From Alicyclobacillus tolerans (GTDB lineage: Bacteria; Bacillota; Bacilli; Alicyclobacillales; Alicyclobacillaceae), in contig NZ_JXBW01000005.1 of NCBI RefSeq assembly GCF_001447355.1, positions 48,077-112,076 on the forward strand: a stretch of DNA of 64,000 nucleotides. Direction: 5' to 3'. Shown here in pieces: positions 33,809 through 42,476 of the stretch. The position numbers were made by a program, and so were the translations under genes. The notes beneath the pieces were generated by a model. The model ran no database searches and had not been told where the DNA came from. It saw nothing but the letters and a program-made list of their open reading frames with translations. How positions within the stretch are numbered: the stretch's first letter is position 1; the number at the start of each line of letters is the position of its first letter.

Positions 33809-35101
33809 ATGAAACGATATCTTGTATTTACGCCTGCCGCAGTAGCTACAACTATTTTGCTCGCAACCCGTTGTGGATCCTCAGCAAATACAAGTTCAAA
33901 CAACGACTCTTCCCAAAGCACCGGAGGAAGTACCGGGCAAAAGGTCACTTTGGAGTTCCTTCAAAACAAGCCGGAAGTGGTGAACGAGTGGAACAGCTTA
34001 ATTAAGGACTTCGAACAGCAATACCCGAACATCCAGGTTAAGCAAATCAATCCACCAAACACGGACACCACATTACAAGCCGACCTTGCAAAGGGTCAGG
34101 TGCCAGACATCATTGCAATGGGTGCCGACGCAACATTCATTCAAATGGCCAAGAACGGCGTGTTTAAAGATCTGTCTGGCGCTCCGGAACTTCAAAAGGT
34201 GTCTCCAGCGTACGTAAAGATGTTGGAAACAGAGGTTGGCAAATCAACACCTTACGCCATCCCGTACACCGTCAATGCTGTTCCCATCATCTATAACATT
34301 GATCTTTTCAAGAAGTATCATCTTTCCATACCCACAACATGGAATCAACTTATGCAAGAGGCAACAAAAATTAAACAGGAGGGCGGCACACCGTTCTACA
34401 ACGGCTTTAAAGATGCATGGACAATTGCGCCCATATGGAATGCACTGTCCACCAATACAGAGGGCTCAGACTTCCTGAAGAACTTAGAGTCCGGTAAAAC
34501 CACATTTTCAAAGAGTGACGTGACAGCCGCAGATCAGCTTCGACAGTTTGTGACACTGGGACAGCCGAATCAGTTCGGCGTTGACTACAACGATGCGAAT
34601 GCGGCATTCGCTAATGGCAAGTCAGTTTTTTATGCTCAAGGAATTTGGACAATTCCGGTAATACGCTCGGACAATCCTAAGATCAAACTTGGGACCTTTG
34701 TCGTGCCTGTGACAAACGATCCCAGCCAAACCAAGATGGTCTCTGGTGTCGACTCATTGCTGGCGGTCGCGAACTCGGGAAATCAGGCTAAAGAGGCTGC
34801 AGCTATGAAGTTTATTGACTTTCTTCTCCAACAAAAGGTCGCCGGACAGTACGCAACGGTCGCTGGCCTATTCTCCACAGTAAATGGGGTTAAAAATGCC
34901 GACCCAGCGCTCACACCGCTACAGCCTTACATTACAAGCGGTCGTGTAGTCGACTTCGACGATCACTATTATCCCGCCGCAATGGCTGCTGGTAACCAAT
35001 ATGAATCGGTACTGCAAGGGGCTTTGTCTAAGAATCAATCTACGTCGCAAATTCTCCAGCAGCTCGACAGCTTGTACCAATCAGCTGCCGCGCATCAATA
35101 A
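33809..35101 (+). CDS. Sugar (alpha-xyloside) ABC transporter substrate-binding protein
   Basis: 430 aa from ATG 33809 behind TTGGGGGGAAG. SBP_bac_1 fold with LEFLQNKPEVVNEWNSLIKDF, AKGQVPDIIAMG, and the conserved KSVFYAQGIWTIP segment. The signal sequence ends LLATRC with Cys22, followed by a Ser/Asn/Thr-rich linker; this is lipoprotein-like, but Arg at position -1 and Thr at -2 are unusual for signal peptidase II. It precedes two permeases and a cytoplasmic GH31 alpha-xylosidase, so the cargo is probably isoprimeverose or xyloglucan oligosaccharide (inference). A hairpin at 35108-35133 separates it from the first permease. Confidence 0.87.
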   Translation: MKRYLVFTPAAVATTILLATRCGSSANTSSNNDSSQSTGGSTGQKVTLEFLQNKPEVVNEWNSLIKDFEQQYPNIQVKQINPPNTDTTLQADLAKGQVPDIIAMGADATFIQMAKNGVFKDLSGAPELQKVSPAYVKMLETEVGKSTPYAIPYTVNAVPIIYNIDLFKKYHLSIPTTWNQLMQEATKIKQEGGTPFYNGFKDAWTIAPIWNALSTNTEGSDFLKNLESGKTTFSKSDVTAADQLRQFVTLGQPNQFGVDYNDANAAFANGKSVFYAQGIWTIPVIRSDNPKIKLGTFVVPVTNDPSQTKMVSGVDSLLAVANSGNQAKEAAAMKFIDFLLQQKVAGQYATVAGLFSTVNGVKNADPALTPLQPYITSGRVVDFDDHYYPAAMAAGNQYESVLQGALSKNQSTSQILQQLDSLYQSAAAHQ

Positions 35102-35107
35102 TTCCAA

Positions 35108-35133
35108 TGGCAAGCGGCTATTGCCGCTTGCCA
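35108..35133 (+). promoter_or_regulatory. Intercistronic stem-loop between binding protein and permease
   Basis: TGGCAAGCGGC (35108-35118) and GCCGCTTGCCA (35123-35133) form an 11-bp perfect stem with a TATT loop. No T-run, as in the equivalent hairpin at 6867-6890. Confidence 0.75.
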
Positions 35134-35155
35134 ATGTTACAAGAGGTGGCTTCCT

Positions 35156-36022
35156 GTGAAATCCCTACGCAACTCTCTTGCGTTTATCCTGATGACTGTT
35201 CCAATGGCTGTCCTTTTCTTTTATTTTCACACCTGGCCGGCGATGCATGGAATTGTCCTCAGTTTCACAAATTGGAATGGCTTTGGTCCTTATCATTTTG
35301 TGGGTCTTCAAAATTATATTGACCTTCTGCATGACAAACAAATTCGACATGCCTACGTATTCACATTCGAATTTGCTATTGTTACAACTATTCTCGTCAA
35401 TATCGTCAGCCTTATGATTGCTCTTGCCTTGAACGCAAAAATCAAGCTGTCAAAGACATTCCGCGCCATTTTCTTTCTGCCCTATGTTTTGAGTACCTTA
35501 ATTGTTTCTTTTATCTTCAACTTTTTGTTCTCTAACCTCATTCCAAGCATTGCTCAGAATCTGCATCTGACAGTACTTGCCCAAAACATTCTTGGAACAC
35601 AATGGGCTTGGGTGGGTATCGTGATCGTGTCTGTCTGGCAAGGAGCCTCGTTTAACACTCTGTTGTACCTGGCAGGGTTACAAACTATTCCTGAAGACGT
35701 TTACGAGGCTTCTAATATCGACGGCGCATCAACCTGGATGACATTTTGGCGAATTACATTTCCACTAATCATGCCGTTCTTCACAATCAACATGGTACTT
35801 GCAGCAAAGAGCTACCTTCAGGTATTCGATCAAGTTGTTGGCATGACTAATGGCGGGCCGGGCACCGCAACGCAATCGAACACATTCGTGATTTACACGA
35901 ATGGATTGGGCGGCGGCGAACTGGCATACCAATCAGCCAATGCGGTCGTATTCCTAATTATTCTCGTCTGCGTCGCGATGATTCAAGTCCGCATGACCCG
36001 AGGACGGGAGGTTCAATTCTAA
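35156..36022 (+). CDS. Sugar ABC transporter permease (MalF-type), xyloside cluster
   Basis: 288 aa from GTG 35156 (AAGAGGTGG upstream). Six membrane helices; coupling loop EASNIDGASTWMTFWRITFP; conserved MTNGGPGTATQSNTFVIYTNG segment of MalF-type subunits. The stop overlaps the ATG of the next permease (TAATG). Sampled 60-base lines in this gene have only 40-45% GC, compared with about 60% in amyA. Confidence 0.92.
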   Translation: MKSLRNSLAFILMTVPMAVLFFYFHTWPAMHGIVLSFTNWNGFGPYHFVGLQNYIDLLHDKQIRHAYVFTFEFAIVTTILVNIVSLMIALALNAKIKLSKTFRAIFFLPYVLSTLIVSFIFNFLFSNLIPSIAQNLHLTVLAQNILGTQWAWVGIVIVSVWQGASFNTLLYLAGLQTIPEDVYEASNIDGASTWMTFWRITFPLIMPFFTINMVLAAKSYLQVFDQVVGMTNGGPGTATQSNTFVIYTNGLGGGELAYQSANAVVFLIILVCVAMIQVRMTRGREVQF

Positions 36023-36846
36023 TGCGGAAGCACACGCAAACCAATTGGGTGGCCATGGCTTTCCTTATCGTTGGGTCACTGTGCATTCTCTTCCCTATCT
36101 ATATGGCCATCATGGTATCTGTGAAAAACCCACAGGAACTGGCACAGTCCGTTTTGGGGATCCCATCGCAATTCCATTGGGACAATTTCCAACAGGCGAT
36201 GGCCGTCACCCACTACTTCCATACATTCCTGAACAGTCTATTCATTACTTTCTTCGCAGTGGTACTAACAGTTCTCACACACTCTATGGTAGCTTACGCT
36301 ATCGCTCGCAACATGCATAGGCGCTTCTATCGCTATTTGTACAACTATTTCTTTGCAGCAATGTTTGTCCCCTTTCCTATTTTGATGCTTCCACTTGTAC
36401 GACAGATGAGCCACCTAGGCTTAGCCGACCGCGTTGGTTTGATTGTCTTGTATATTGTTTACGGCATCTCACAAAATGTTTTTCTATACGTTGGCTACTT
36501 AAAGTCCGTGCCTCTTGAGCTTGAGGAAGCTGCCCTAGTCGATGGTGCAAATCGATGGCGAATTTTCTGGAGCGTCGTTTTTCCACTCATGGCTCCTATG
36601 AACGCGACCGTGGCCATATTGACTGGTCTGTGGGCATGGAAAGATTTCCTACTACCACTAGTCATGCTGTCAAATCCCACCCAATATACGCTGCCACTCG
36701 TGCAATACGCGTTCCAGTCGCAGTACAGCACAAATTACTCGTTGGCATTCGCGTCGTACCTTCTGGCGCTACTTCCTATGGTCATCGTATATATCTTCTG
36801 TCAGAAATGGATTGTGAACAACGTTACCAAAGGCGCTATCAAATAA
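36022..36846 (+). CDS. Sugar ABC transporter permease (MalG-type), xyloside cluster
   Basis: 274 aa; ATG 36022 overlaps the preceding stop. Six helices, EAA loop EEAALVDGANRWRIFWSVVFPL, and the C-terminal MalG-type NNVTKGAIK ending. With the gene before it, it forms the membrane channel; no ATPase gene follows, the next gene being the alpha-xylosidase 21 bases downstream. Confidence 0.92.
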   Translation: MRKHTQTNWVAMAFLIVGSLCILFPIYMAIMVSVKNPQELAQSVLGIPSQFHWDNFQQAMAVTHYFHTFLNSLFITFFAVVLTVLTHSMVAYAIARNMHRRFYRYLYNYFFAAMFVPFPILMLPLVRQMSHLGLADRVGLIVLYIVYGISQNVFLYVGYLKSVPLELEEAALVDGANRWRIFWSVVFPLMAPMNATVAILTGLWAWKDFLLPLVMLSNPTQYTLPLVQYAFQSQYSTNYSLAFASYLLALLPMVIVYIFCQKWIVNNVTKGAIK

Positions 36847-36867
36847 CACTCACAAGGAGTGACCACC

Positions 36868-39189
36868 ATGAAATTCAGCGACGGCAACCGGCTCAATCGA
36901 AAAGGGGTTTCTGTGCACAACCCTGCGCTCGTTCATGACGCCGTGATCGAACAGAACGCGGTAACGCTGTACACACCATGTAAGCCCATTCACCACCGCG
37001 GAGCTACTTTGGATGGGCCCTTGTTGACCATCCGCTTATCTTCGCCGATGAAGGATATCATCCGCGTGCAGGTACAGCATTTTAAAGGAAAAAGAGATCC
37101 AGGGCCGGCATTTCGGCTTCAGGAAGAACCATGCCCGGTTGAGATTGCCGAGACAGAAGATACCATCGAGATGACTAGCGGTTCTCTTAAAGTGCGGGTA
37201 CAGCGTAATCCATGGTCGATGTCGTTTATCAATGATCGCGGCCTCCTTACCCAAAGCGGCAACAAGGGCTTGGCATACGTGATCGACAACGGAGTTGCGC
37301 ACATGCGGGAACAATTGGGCTTGTCGGTAGGCGAGTGTGTGTATGGGTTGGGTGAGCGTTTCACCTCGTTTGTGAAAAATGGACAGACGGTGGACATATG
37401 GAACCGCGACGGTGGCACAAATTCGGAACAGGCATATAAAAACGTGCCTTTCTACTTGACCAATCGCGGATATGGCGTATTCGTCAACCATCCCGAGCTG
37501 GTTTCCTACGAAGTTGGGTCCGAGGTTGTCTCGCGCGTACAGTTTAGTGTCGAAGGCGAATCATTGGATTACTTCATCATCAACGGGCCGACGCCCAAAC
37601 AGGTGCTTGAACGTTATACATCGCTCACAGGCAAGCCTGCCCTGCCCCCCGCTTGGTCGTTTGGCCTGTGGCTGACCACATCATTCACCACCAATTACGA
37701 TGAACAGACGGTCAATCAGTTCGTCGATGGCATGGCGGATCGCAAGATTCCGTTGCGCGTGTTTCACTTTGACTGCTTCTGGATGAAAGAATTTGAATGG
37801 TGCAATTTCGAATGGGATCGGCGGGTCTTTCCAGATCCCGAGGGGATGCTCTCGCGGCTGAAGGCAAAGGGCTTGAACATCTGCGTCTGGATCAATCCAT
37901 ACATCGCACAAAAATCACCATTGTTCGACGAGGCGGCTGCTCTTGGCTACTTGCTGAAACGGCCGAACGGCGACATCTGGCAATGGGACCTATGGCAAGC
38001 AGGCATGGGCATCGTAGACTTCACCAACCCCGCGGCGTGCGCTTGGTTTGCAAACAAGTTGAAGCGGCTCATCGACATGGGCGTCGATTGTTTCAAAACA
38101 GACTTCGGCGAGCGCATTCCGACAGATGTCGTTTACTATGACGGATCAGACCCGCTGAAGATGCATAACTACTACACGCATTTGTACAATCAGGTGGTCT
38201 TTAATACGCTTAAACAACACGTTGGGGAGCACGACGCCGTCGTCTTCTCACGATCCGCCACGGCTGGTGGTCAACAGTTTCCCGTGCACTGGGGCGGCGA
38301 CTGCAGCGCGACCTATGAGTCGATGGCCGAAAGTCTGCGCGGCGGGCTGTCGCTCACGCTGTCGGGTTTCGGCTTTTGGAGCCACGACATCGGCGGATTC
38401 GAGGAGACGTCGACGCCGGATTTATATAAGCGCTGGACAGCGTTCGGCCTGCTCTCCAGCCACAGCCGACTGCACGGCAATGCATCGTACCGCGTGCCAT
38501 GGATTTACGACGAGGAGGCCGTTGACGTCCTGCGCCATTTCACAGAACTCAAGTATCGCTTGATGCCATACCTATACGCGGCCGCCAAAGAAACGGCTTG
38601 CACGGGCATCCCCGTGATGCGTGCCATGTTGCTTGAATTCCCGGACGATCCGGCATGTGACTACCTGGACCGGCAATACATGCTCGGCCCGTCGCTGATG
38701 GTGGCACCCGTGTTTCAGGAGGACGGCTTCGTTTCGTATTACCTTCCACACGGAACGTGGACGCATCTGTTGACTGGCGAGGTGGTTGTGGGCGGCTCGT
38801 GGCGACGTGAGCGGTATGATTATTTTAGCCTGCCGCTATTTGTGCGGGAAAACTCGATTTTGCCCTTCGGGTCACGAGTGGACCGCCCTGATTACGAGTT
38901 TGCAGATGGCGTCGAGTTTCACGTGTTCCAAGTGCAAGAGGGGGCTGTGGCGACCTTCACATTGTATGGAGCCGCTGGCGGCGCTGAGGGATCGCTCAGC
39001 GTGAAACGGCGTGGAGGCGTGATCGAGCTGGTGCCAGACGGCCTTGCAAAGCCGTGGACCGCTTGTTTGCGCGGGGCATCTACTCAAGTGGCAACAGTCG
39101 ACGGTGGAACCGTGGAACAGACGAAACTTGGGCTGCGGGTTACGCCAGGCCATCCATCGCACGGTGTGACCATTCGACTACAGGTTTGA
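36868..39189 (+). CDS. yicI: Alpha-xylosidase (GH31, YicI-type)
   Basis: 773 aa from ATG 36868 (AAGGAGTG seven bases upstream). The GH31 barrel carries the YicI-specific signature FHFDCFWMKEFEWC, then ICVWINPYIAQKSPLF, the nucleophile motif KTDFGERIP (Asp412) and the acid/base motif WGGDC (Asp478), with SGFGFWSHDIGGFE. These distinguish alpha-xylosidases from the alpha-glucosidase glcA in this window (WNDMNEP). No signal peptide: cytoplasmic removal of alpha-linked xylose from imported xyloglucan fragments or isoprimeverose. Last gene of the cluster, ended by a strong terminator. The 5' third reads AT-richer than the remainder, a possible recombination seam. Confidence 0.93.
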   Translation: MKFSDGNRLNRKGVSVHNPALVHDAVIEQNAVTLYTPCKPIHHRGATLDGPLLTIRLSSPMKDIIRVQVQHFKGKRDPGPAFRLQEEPCPVEIAETEDTIEMTSGSLKVRVQRNPWSMSFINDRGLLTQSGNKGLAYVIDNGVAHMREQLGLSVGECVYGLGERFTSFVKNGQTVDIWNRDGGTNSEQAYKNVPFYLTNRGYGVFVNHPELVSYEVGSEVVSRVQFSVEGESLDYFIINGPTPKQVLERYTSLTGKPALPPAWSFGLWLTTSFTTNYDEQTVNQFVDGMADRKIPLRVFHFDCFWMKEFEWCNFEWDRRVFPDPEGMLSRLKAKGLNICVWINPYIAQKSPLFDEAAALGYLLKRPNGDIWQWDLWQAGMGIVDFTNPAACAWFANKLKRLIDMGVDCFKTDFGERIPTDVVYYDGSDPLKMHNYYTHLYNQVVFNTLKQHVGEHDAVVFSRSATAGGQQFPVHWGGDCSATYESMAESLRGGLSLTLSGFGFWSHDIGGFEETSTPDLYKRWTAFGLLSSHSRLHGNASYRVPWIYDEEAVDVLRHFTELKYRLMPYLYAAAKETACTGIPVMRAMLLEFPDDPACDYLDRQYMLGPSLMVAPVFQEDGFVSYYLPHGTWTHLLTGEVVVGGSWRRERYDYFSLPLFVRENSILPFGSRVDRPDYEFADGVEFHVFQVQEGAVATFTLYGAAGGAEGSLSVKRRGGVIELVPDGLAKPWTACLRGASTQVATVDGGTVEQTKLGLRVTPGHPSHGVTIRLQV

Positions 39190-39231
39190 ACGGACAACCT
39201 GACGGTATGTGCCGAATGTTAACGATACTGA

Positions 39232-39266
39232 AAAACATGGCCCGGTTGAATGTCGGGCCATGTTTT
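39232..39266. terminator. Bidirectional terminator between alpha-xylosidase and copZ
   Basis: AAAACATGGCCCG (39232-39244) and CGGGCCATGTTTT (39254-39266): perfect 13-bp stem, nine-base loop, T-run on both strands. Confidence 0.9.
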
Positions 39267-39287
39267 CATTCGAGCTGATAACGCACT

Positions 39288-39497
39288 TTAGGCAACGTCG
39301 TAGCCAGCGTCTTCAATAGCTTCCTTCAATTGCTCCACCGTTACCTTTGTATCGTCAAAGGTGACGGTCGCCTGATGTTGTTCCAAACTGACGTCGACGT
39401 TTTGCACACCTGCAATCGCGTACAACGCCTTGGTGACGGACTGAACGCAGCCCGAGCAAGTCATGCCTTGGATGGCGATGGTTGTTGTTGTAGCCAT
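39288..39497 (-). CDS. copZ: Copper chaperone CopZ
   Basis: 69 aa from ATG 39497 (AAGGGGGG upstream); the longer frame to 39659 overlaps copA and is not used. A single HMA domain with the Cu(I) site GMTCSGC (Cys14, Cys17), then the beta-alpha-beta pattern ending AIEDAGYDVA. Cytoplasmic Cu(I) carrier delivering to CopA. It follows copA by 64 bases in the csoR-copA-copZ operon. Confidence 0.95.
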   Translation of the reverse strand: MATTTTIAIQGMTCSGCVQSVTKALYAIAGVQNVDVSLEQHQATVTFDDTKVTVEQLKEAIEDAGYDVA

Positions 39498-39561
39498 GCA
39501 ATACCCCCCTTTCTTGCCTTCCTTATGTTCGATGAAAAGTATGATCGCGAAGCTCTCGGCT

Positions 39562-41958
39562 TCAATAACCATCCCCCTTCGTCGCGAGATGGGCGCGCTT
39601 GAGCAGAAGACTGTTGGATACGACCGATACGGAGCTGAGTGCCATCGCAGCGCCAGCAATCATAGGACTCAACAGACCGATAGCGGCAAGCGGGACACCA
39701 AGGATGTTGTAGAAAAATGCCCAGAACAGGTTTTGGCGAATCTTTCTCATCGTCAGGCGCGAGAGCAAGATGGCACGAACAACGCCGTACATCTCGGATC
39801 GCACGAGTTCGATATCTGCAGCTTCGATGGCGACATCTGCACCCGTACCCATGGCAATGCCGATATCTGCCGCCGCCAACGCAGGGGCATCGTTAATCCC
39901 GTCGCCCACCATGGCCACGATTCGACCTTGCTCCTTGAGCTCCTTGACTTTCGTCGCTTTGTCCGCAGGCAGGACACCTGCGATGACCCGCTGGATCCCC
40001 ACCTGACTCGCCACCGCATGTGCCGTGCGCGCATGGTCTCCCGTGATCATCCATACGTCGATGCCCATACGAGCGAGTGCCTGCACAGTCCTCTTGGCAT
40101 CTGATTTAATTCGATCCGCGATACCGAGGACACCCGCGAATGATCCGTCGATGGCAACGCAAACCACGGTCTTCGCCTGTTCCTCTAAATTAGCAACCAT
40201 CGTCGGGTTAAGCCCTGCGATACCCTGTTGCTCAAGCCAACTGATCTGACCAATCAAAACTTGATGTGCCTGGACGGTACCGATAATGCCACGCCCTGGA
40301 ATGGCCTCAACGCCAGTCGCTGCCGTATCCGCAATACCGCGCAGATTGGCGTACTCGGTCACCGCTCTCGCGAGGGGATGTTCGCTTTGCGCTTCCAACG
40401 CTGCCGCAAATCGGATCAATTGGTCGCTATTCATTCCTTCTGCAGGAAGAACATCCGTTACACTAGGTTTGCCTTCCGTGATCGTCCCCGTTTTATCAAG
40501 AATCACCGCATTCACCTTGTGTGCCAGCTCCAAGTGTTCGCCGCCCTTGATCAAGATCCCGAACTCCGCCCCTAGGCCTGTTCCCACCATGATCGCGGTT
40601 GGAGTCGCTAAGCCTAGTGAACACGGACAAGCGATAACCAGTACCGCAACGGCCGCCAGGAGTGCGTGGCTCCACGTGCCAAACACACCCCAGAGAAGAA
40701 ACGTCACGACCGCAACACTCAACACCGTTGGCACGAAAACACCTGAAATCTTGTCGGCCAACCGTTGCACGGGTGCCTTCGATCCCTGTGCCTGATCGAC
40801 GAGTCGGATGACTTGTGCCAGTGCCGTGTCGGAACCCACGCGGGTTACCTGCATTGTGAATGCATTCAGCTGATTTACGGAGGCACCGTAGACTGGATCG
40901 CCAATTGTTTTGCTTACCGGTACGGACTCACCGGTCAGGAAGGATTCATCGATACTAGGAGAGCCTTCGACAATAAGGCCGTCGGCGGGTACTTTCTCCC
41001 CCGGACGGACGCGCAATACGTCGCCAACACGCAATTGCTCAACAGCTACGTCCACTTCCTGACCGTCGCGAAACACATGGGCCTCTTTTGCAGCAAGACC
41101 AGCGAGTGACTCCACGGCAGACGCCGATTGTTGTTTAGCCCGCGCCTCCAACAACTTACCCATGAAAATAAGCGTGATAACGGTTGCCGAGCTATCGAAG
41201 TACGTATCCGAATAACCCAAGGCAGCCAGAATTGTGCTGTACACGTAAGCGACAGATGTCCCCAAGGCCACCAGGACATCCATGTTTGCGGCACCACCAC
41301 GCAGAGAATGATATGCACCTTGGTAAAATCTCCAGCCTACGTAGAACTGTACAGGGGTCGCGAGGGCAAAACTCAACCAAATTGGCAAAAGGGCATGCCC
41401 GCCAGCCAGCATCACAAACATCTGGATGACAAGCGGCAGTGTCAACACGACCGAGCCCCAGAACGTATATAAATCGCGGCGATACCTTGCTTGCCGGCGA
41501 CGGCATTCGTCAACTTCATCGACGTTTTTCATCGCGACAGCGCCATACCCAGCCTTTTCAATGCGTGCAATAATGCCTTGCTCGTCGATCAGGCCAGGAA
41601 CAAATGCTACGGTGCCCTTTTCGGACGCAAGGTTCACCTGGACAGACGCCACGCCGTCAGCGCGGCCCACAACCTTTTCAATGCGCGCCGCACAGGCAGC
41701 ACAAGTCATACCAGCAATTTTGAATTCTGCTGTCCTCAAAGGAACGGCATACCCGGTTTTTTCAATTCGTTCTTTGACGGTACGCCAATCCATCCCTGGA
41801 CCAACCACAACCATCGCTTTTTCCGAGGCGAGATTGACATGACATGACTGTACACCGTCTAAACGTGAAACCGTCTTTTCTATGCGTGCTGCACACGCGG
41901 CACACGTCATGCCCTCGACGGGCAAGACCAGTTCTTTTGCCCCTTGTTCCCCCATCAT
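39562..41958 (-). CDS. copA: Copper-exporting P1B-type ATPase CopA
   Basis: 798 aa from ATG 41958 (AAGGGGGT upstream; TTG 41961 possible). Two N-terminal HMA domains each contain [13 protein letters not shown] (about 17-29 and 83-95). Then membrane helices, the actuator TGES, the Cu-transport motif CPC (Cys444-Pro-Cys446), the phosphorylation motif DKTGT (Asp488), HP in SEHPLA, and GDGIND. It pumps Cu(I) out of the cytoplasm using ATP, receiving it from CopZ. Operon with csoR upstream and copZ downstream; under the CsoR promoter at 42328-42356. Confidence 0.97.
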   Translation of the reverse strand: MMGEQGAKELVLPVEGMTCAACAARIEKTVSRLDGVQSCHVNLASEKAMVVVGPGMDWRTVKERIEKTGYAVPLRTAEFKIAGMTCAACAARIEKVVGRADGVASVQVNLASEKGTVAFVPGLIDEQGIIARIEKAGYGAVAMKNVDEVDECRRRQARYRRDLYTFWGSVVLTLPLVIQMFVMLAGGHALLPIWLSFALATPVQFYVGWRFYQGAYHSLRGGAANMDVLVALGTSVAYVYSTILAALGYSDTYFDSSATVITLIFMGKLLEARAKQQSASAVESLAGLAAKEAHVFRDGQEVDVAVEQLRVGDVLRVRPGEKVPADGLIVEGSPSIDESFLTGESVPVSKTIGDPVYGASVNQLNAFTMQVTRVGSDTALAQVIRLVDQAQGSKAPVQRLADKISGVFVPTVLSVAVVTFLLWGVFGTWSHALLAAVAVLVIACPCSLGLATPTAIMVGTGLGAEFGILIKGGEHLELAHKVNAVILDKTGTITEGKPSVTDVLPAEGMNSDQLIRFAAALEAQSEHPLARAVTEYANLRGIADTAATGVEAIPGRGIIGTVQAHQVLIGQISWLEQQGIAGLNPTMVANLEEQAKTVVCVAIDGSFAGVLGIADRIKSDAKRTVQALARMGIDVWMITGDHARTAHAVASQVGIQRVIAGVLPADKATKVKELKEQGRIVAMVGDGINDAPALAAADIGIAMGTGADVAIEAADIELVRSEMYGVVRAILLSRLTMRKIRQNLFWAFFYNILGVPLAAIGLLSPMIAGAAMALSSVSVVSNSLLLKRAHLATKGDGY

Positions 41959-42024
41959 CAAGCACCCCCTTCAGTAAAGCCTTGTCGTGGAGATAGGCCT
42001 GTTGAGCCTGTATGGAAAAGCAAA

Positions 42025-42303
42025 TCACTTGATAAACTGACGAATGACATCCATCAACTCGTCAATCTTTTCATCCTCCGATGTGTGGTGATGGATGGCA
42101 TCTGCAACGCAACCGCGCGTATGGGCTTCCAGAATCGATAACGCAACTTTGTGCGTTGCATTTTTAATGGCCGCCAACTGCGTGAGTAGATCGACACAAT
42201 ACCGATCTTCTTCAATCATCTTCTGAACACCACGCACCTGTCCTTCAATCCGGCGCAGGCGTGTCAACAAATCCGCTTTTTCCTTCGCGTAGGGATGACT
42301 CAT
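42025..42303 (-). CDS. csoR: Copper-sensing repressor CsoR
   Basis: 92 aa from ATG 42303 (GAGGTGAATCGA upstream). All-helical CsoR/RcnR fold. The Cu(I) ligands fall at Cys36, His61 and Cys65 (DRYCVD, LEAHTRGC), identical in number to the canonical CsoR triad, so copper rather than nickel, formaldehyde or persulfide is the expected signal. It would repress its own operon from the dyad at 42330-42348 and release it when Cu(I) binds. Confidence 0.96.
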   Translation of the reverse strand: MSHPYAKEKADLLTRLRRIEGQVRGVQKMIEEDRYCVDLLTQLAAIKNATHKVALSILEAHTRGCVADAIHHHTSEDEKIDELMDVIRQFIK

Positions 42304-42327
42304 TCGATTCACCTCGTTCTCGTATGT

Positions 42328-42356
42328 ACTATACCCTTGTATGGTATACGAGTCAA
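42328..42356 (-). promoter_or_regulatory. Promoter of csoR-copA-copZ with embedded CsoR operator
   Basis: Minus strand TTGACT (42351-42356), 17 bases, TATAGT (42328-42333), close to consensus. The spacer holds the dyad TATACCCTTGTATGGTATA (42330-42348) of the TACC...GGTA type bound by CsoR, reaching into the -10. Confidence 0.85.
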
Positions 42357-42410
42357 ATTAACTTATTCATCCGACCGTCCTATAGGTGTCAAACGAAAAG
42401 AACACCAAAA

Positions 42411-42441
42411 GGCCGTACCGCAAGCGACGTTCGGTACGGCC
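42411..42441 (-). terminator. Rho-independent terminator after the oligopeptide-binding protein gene
   Basis: GGCCGTACCG (42411-42420) and CGGTACGGCC (42432-42441), 10-bp perfect stem; on the minus strand followed by TTTT (42407-42410). Confidence 0.85.
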
Positions 42442-42476
42442 GATTTGCACTTTGCCTCAGCAACGAGTTGGACTAC

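Noticed and set aside
39498..39659. N-terminal extension of copZ to 39659
   Set aside because: It would overlap copA, and ATG 39497 has a strong ribosome binding site and gives the normal 69-aa chaperone.
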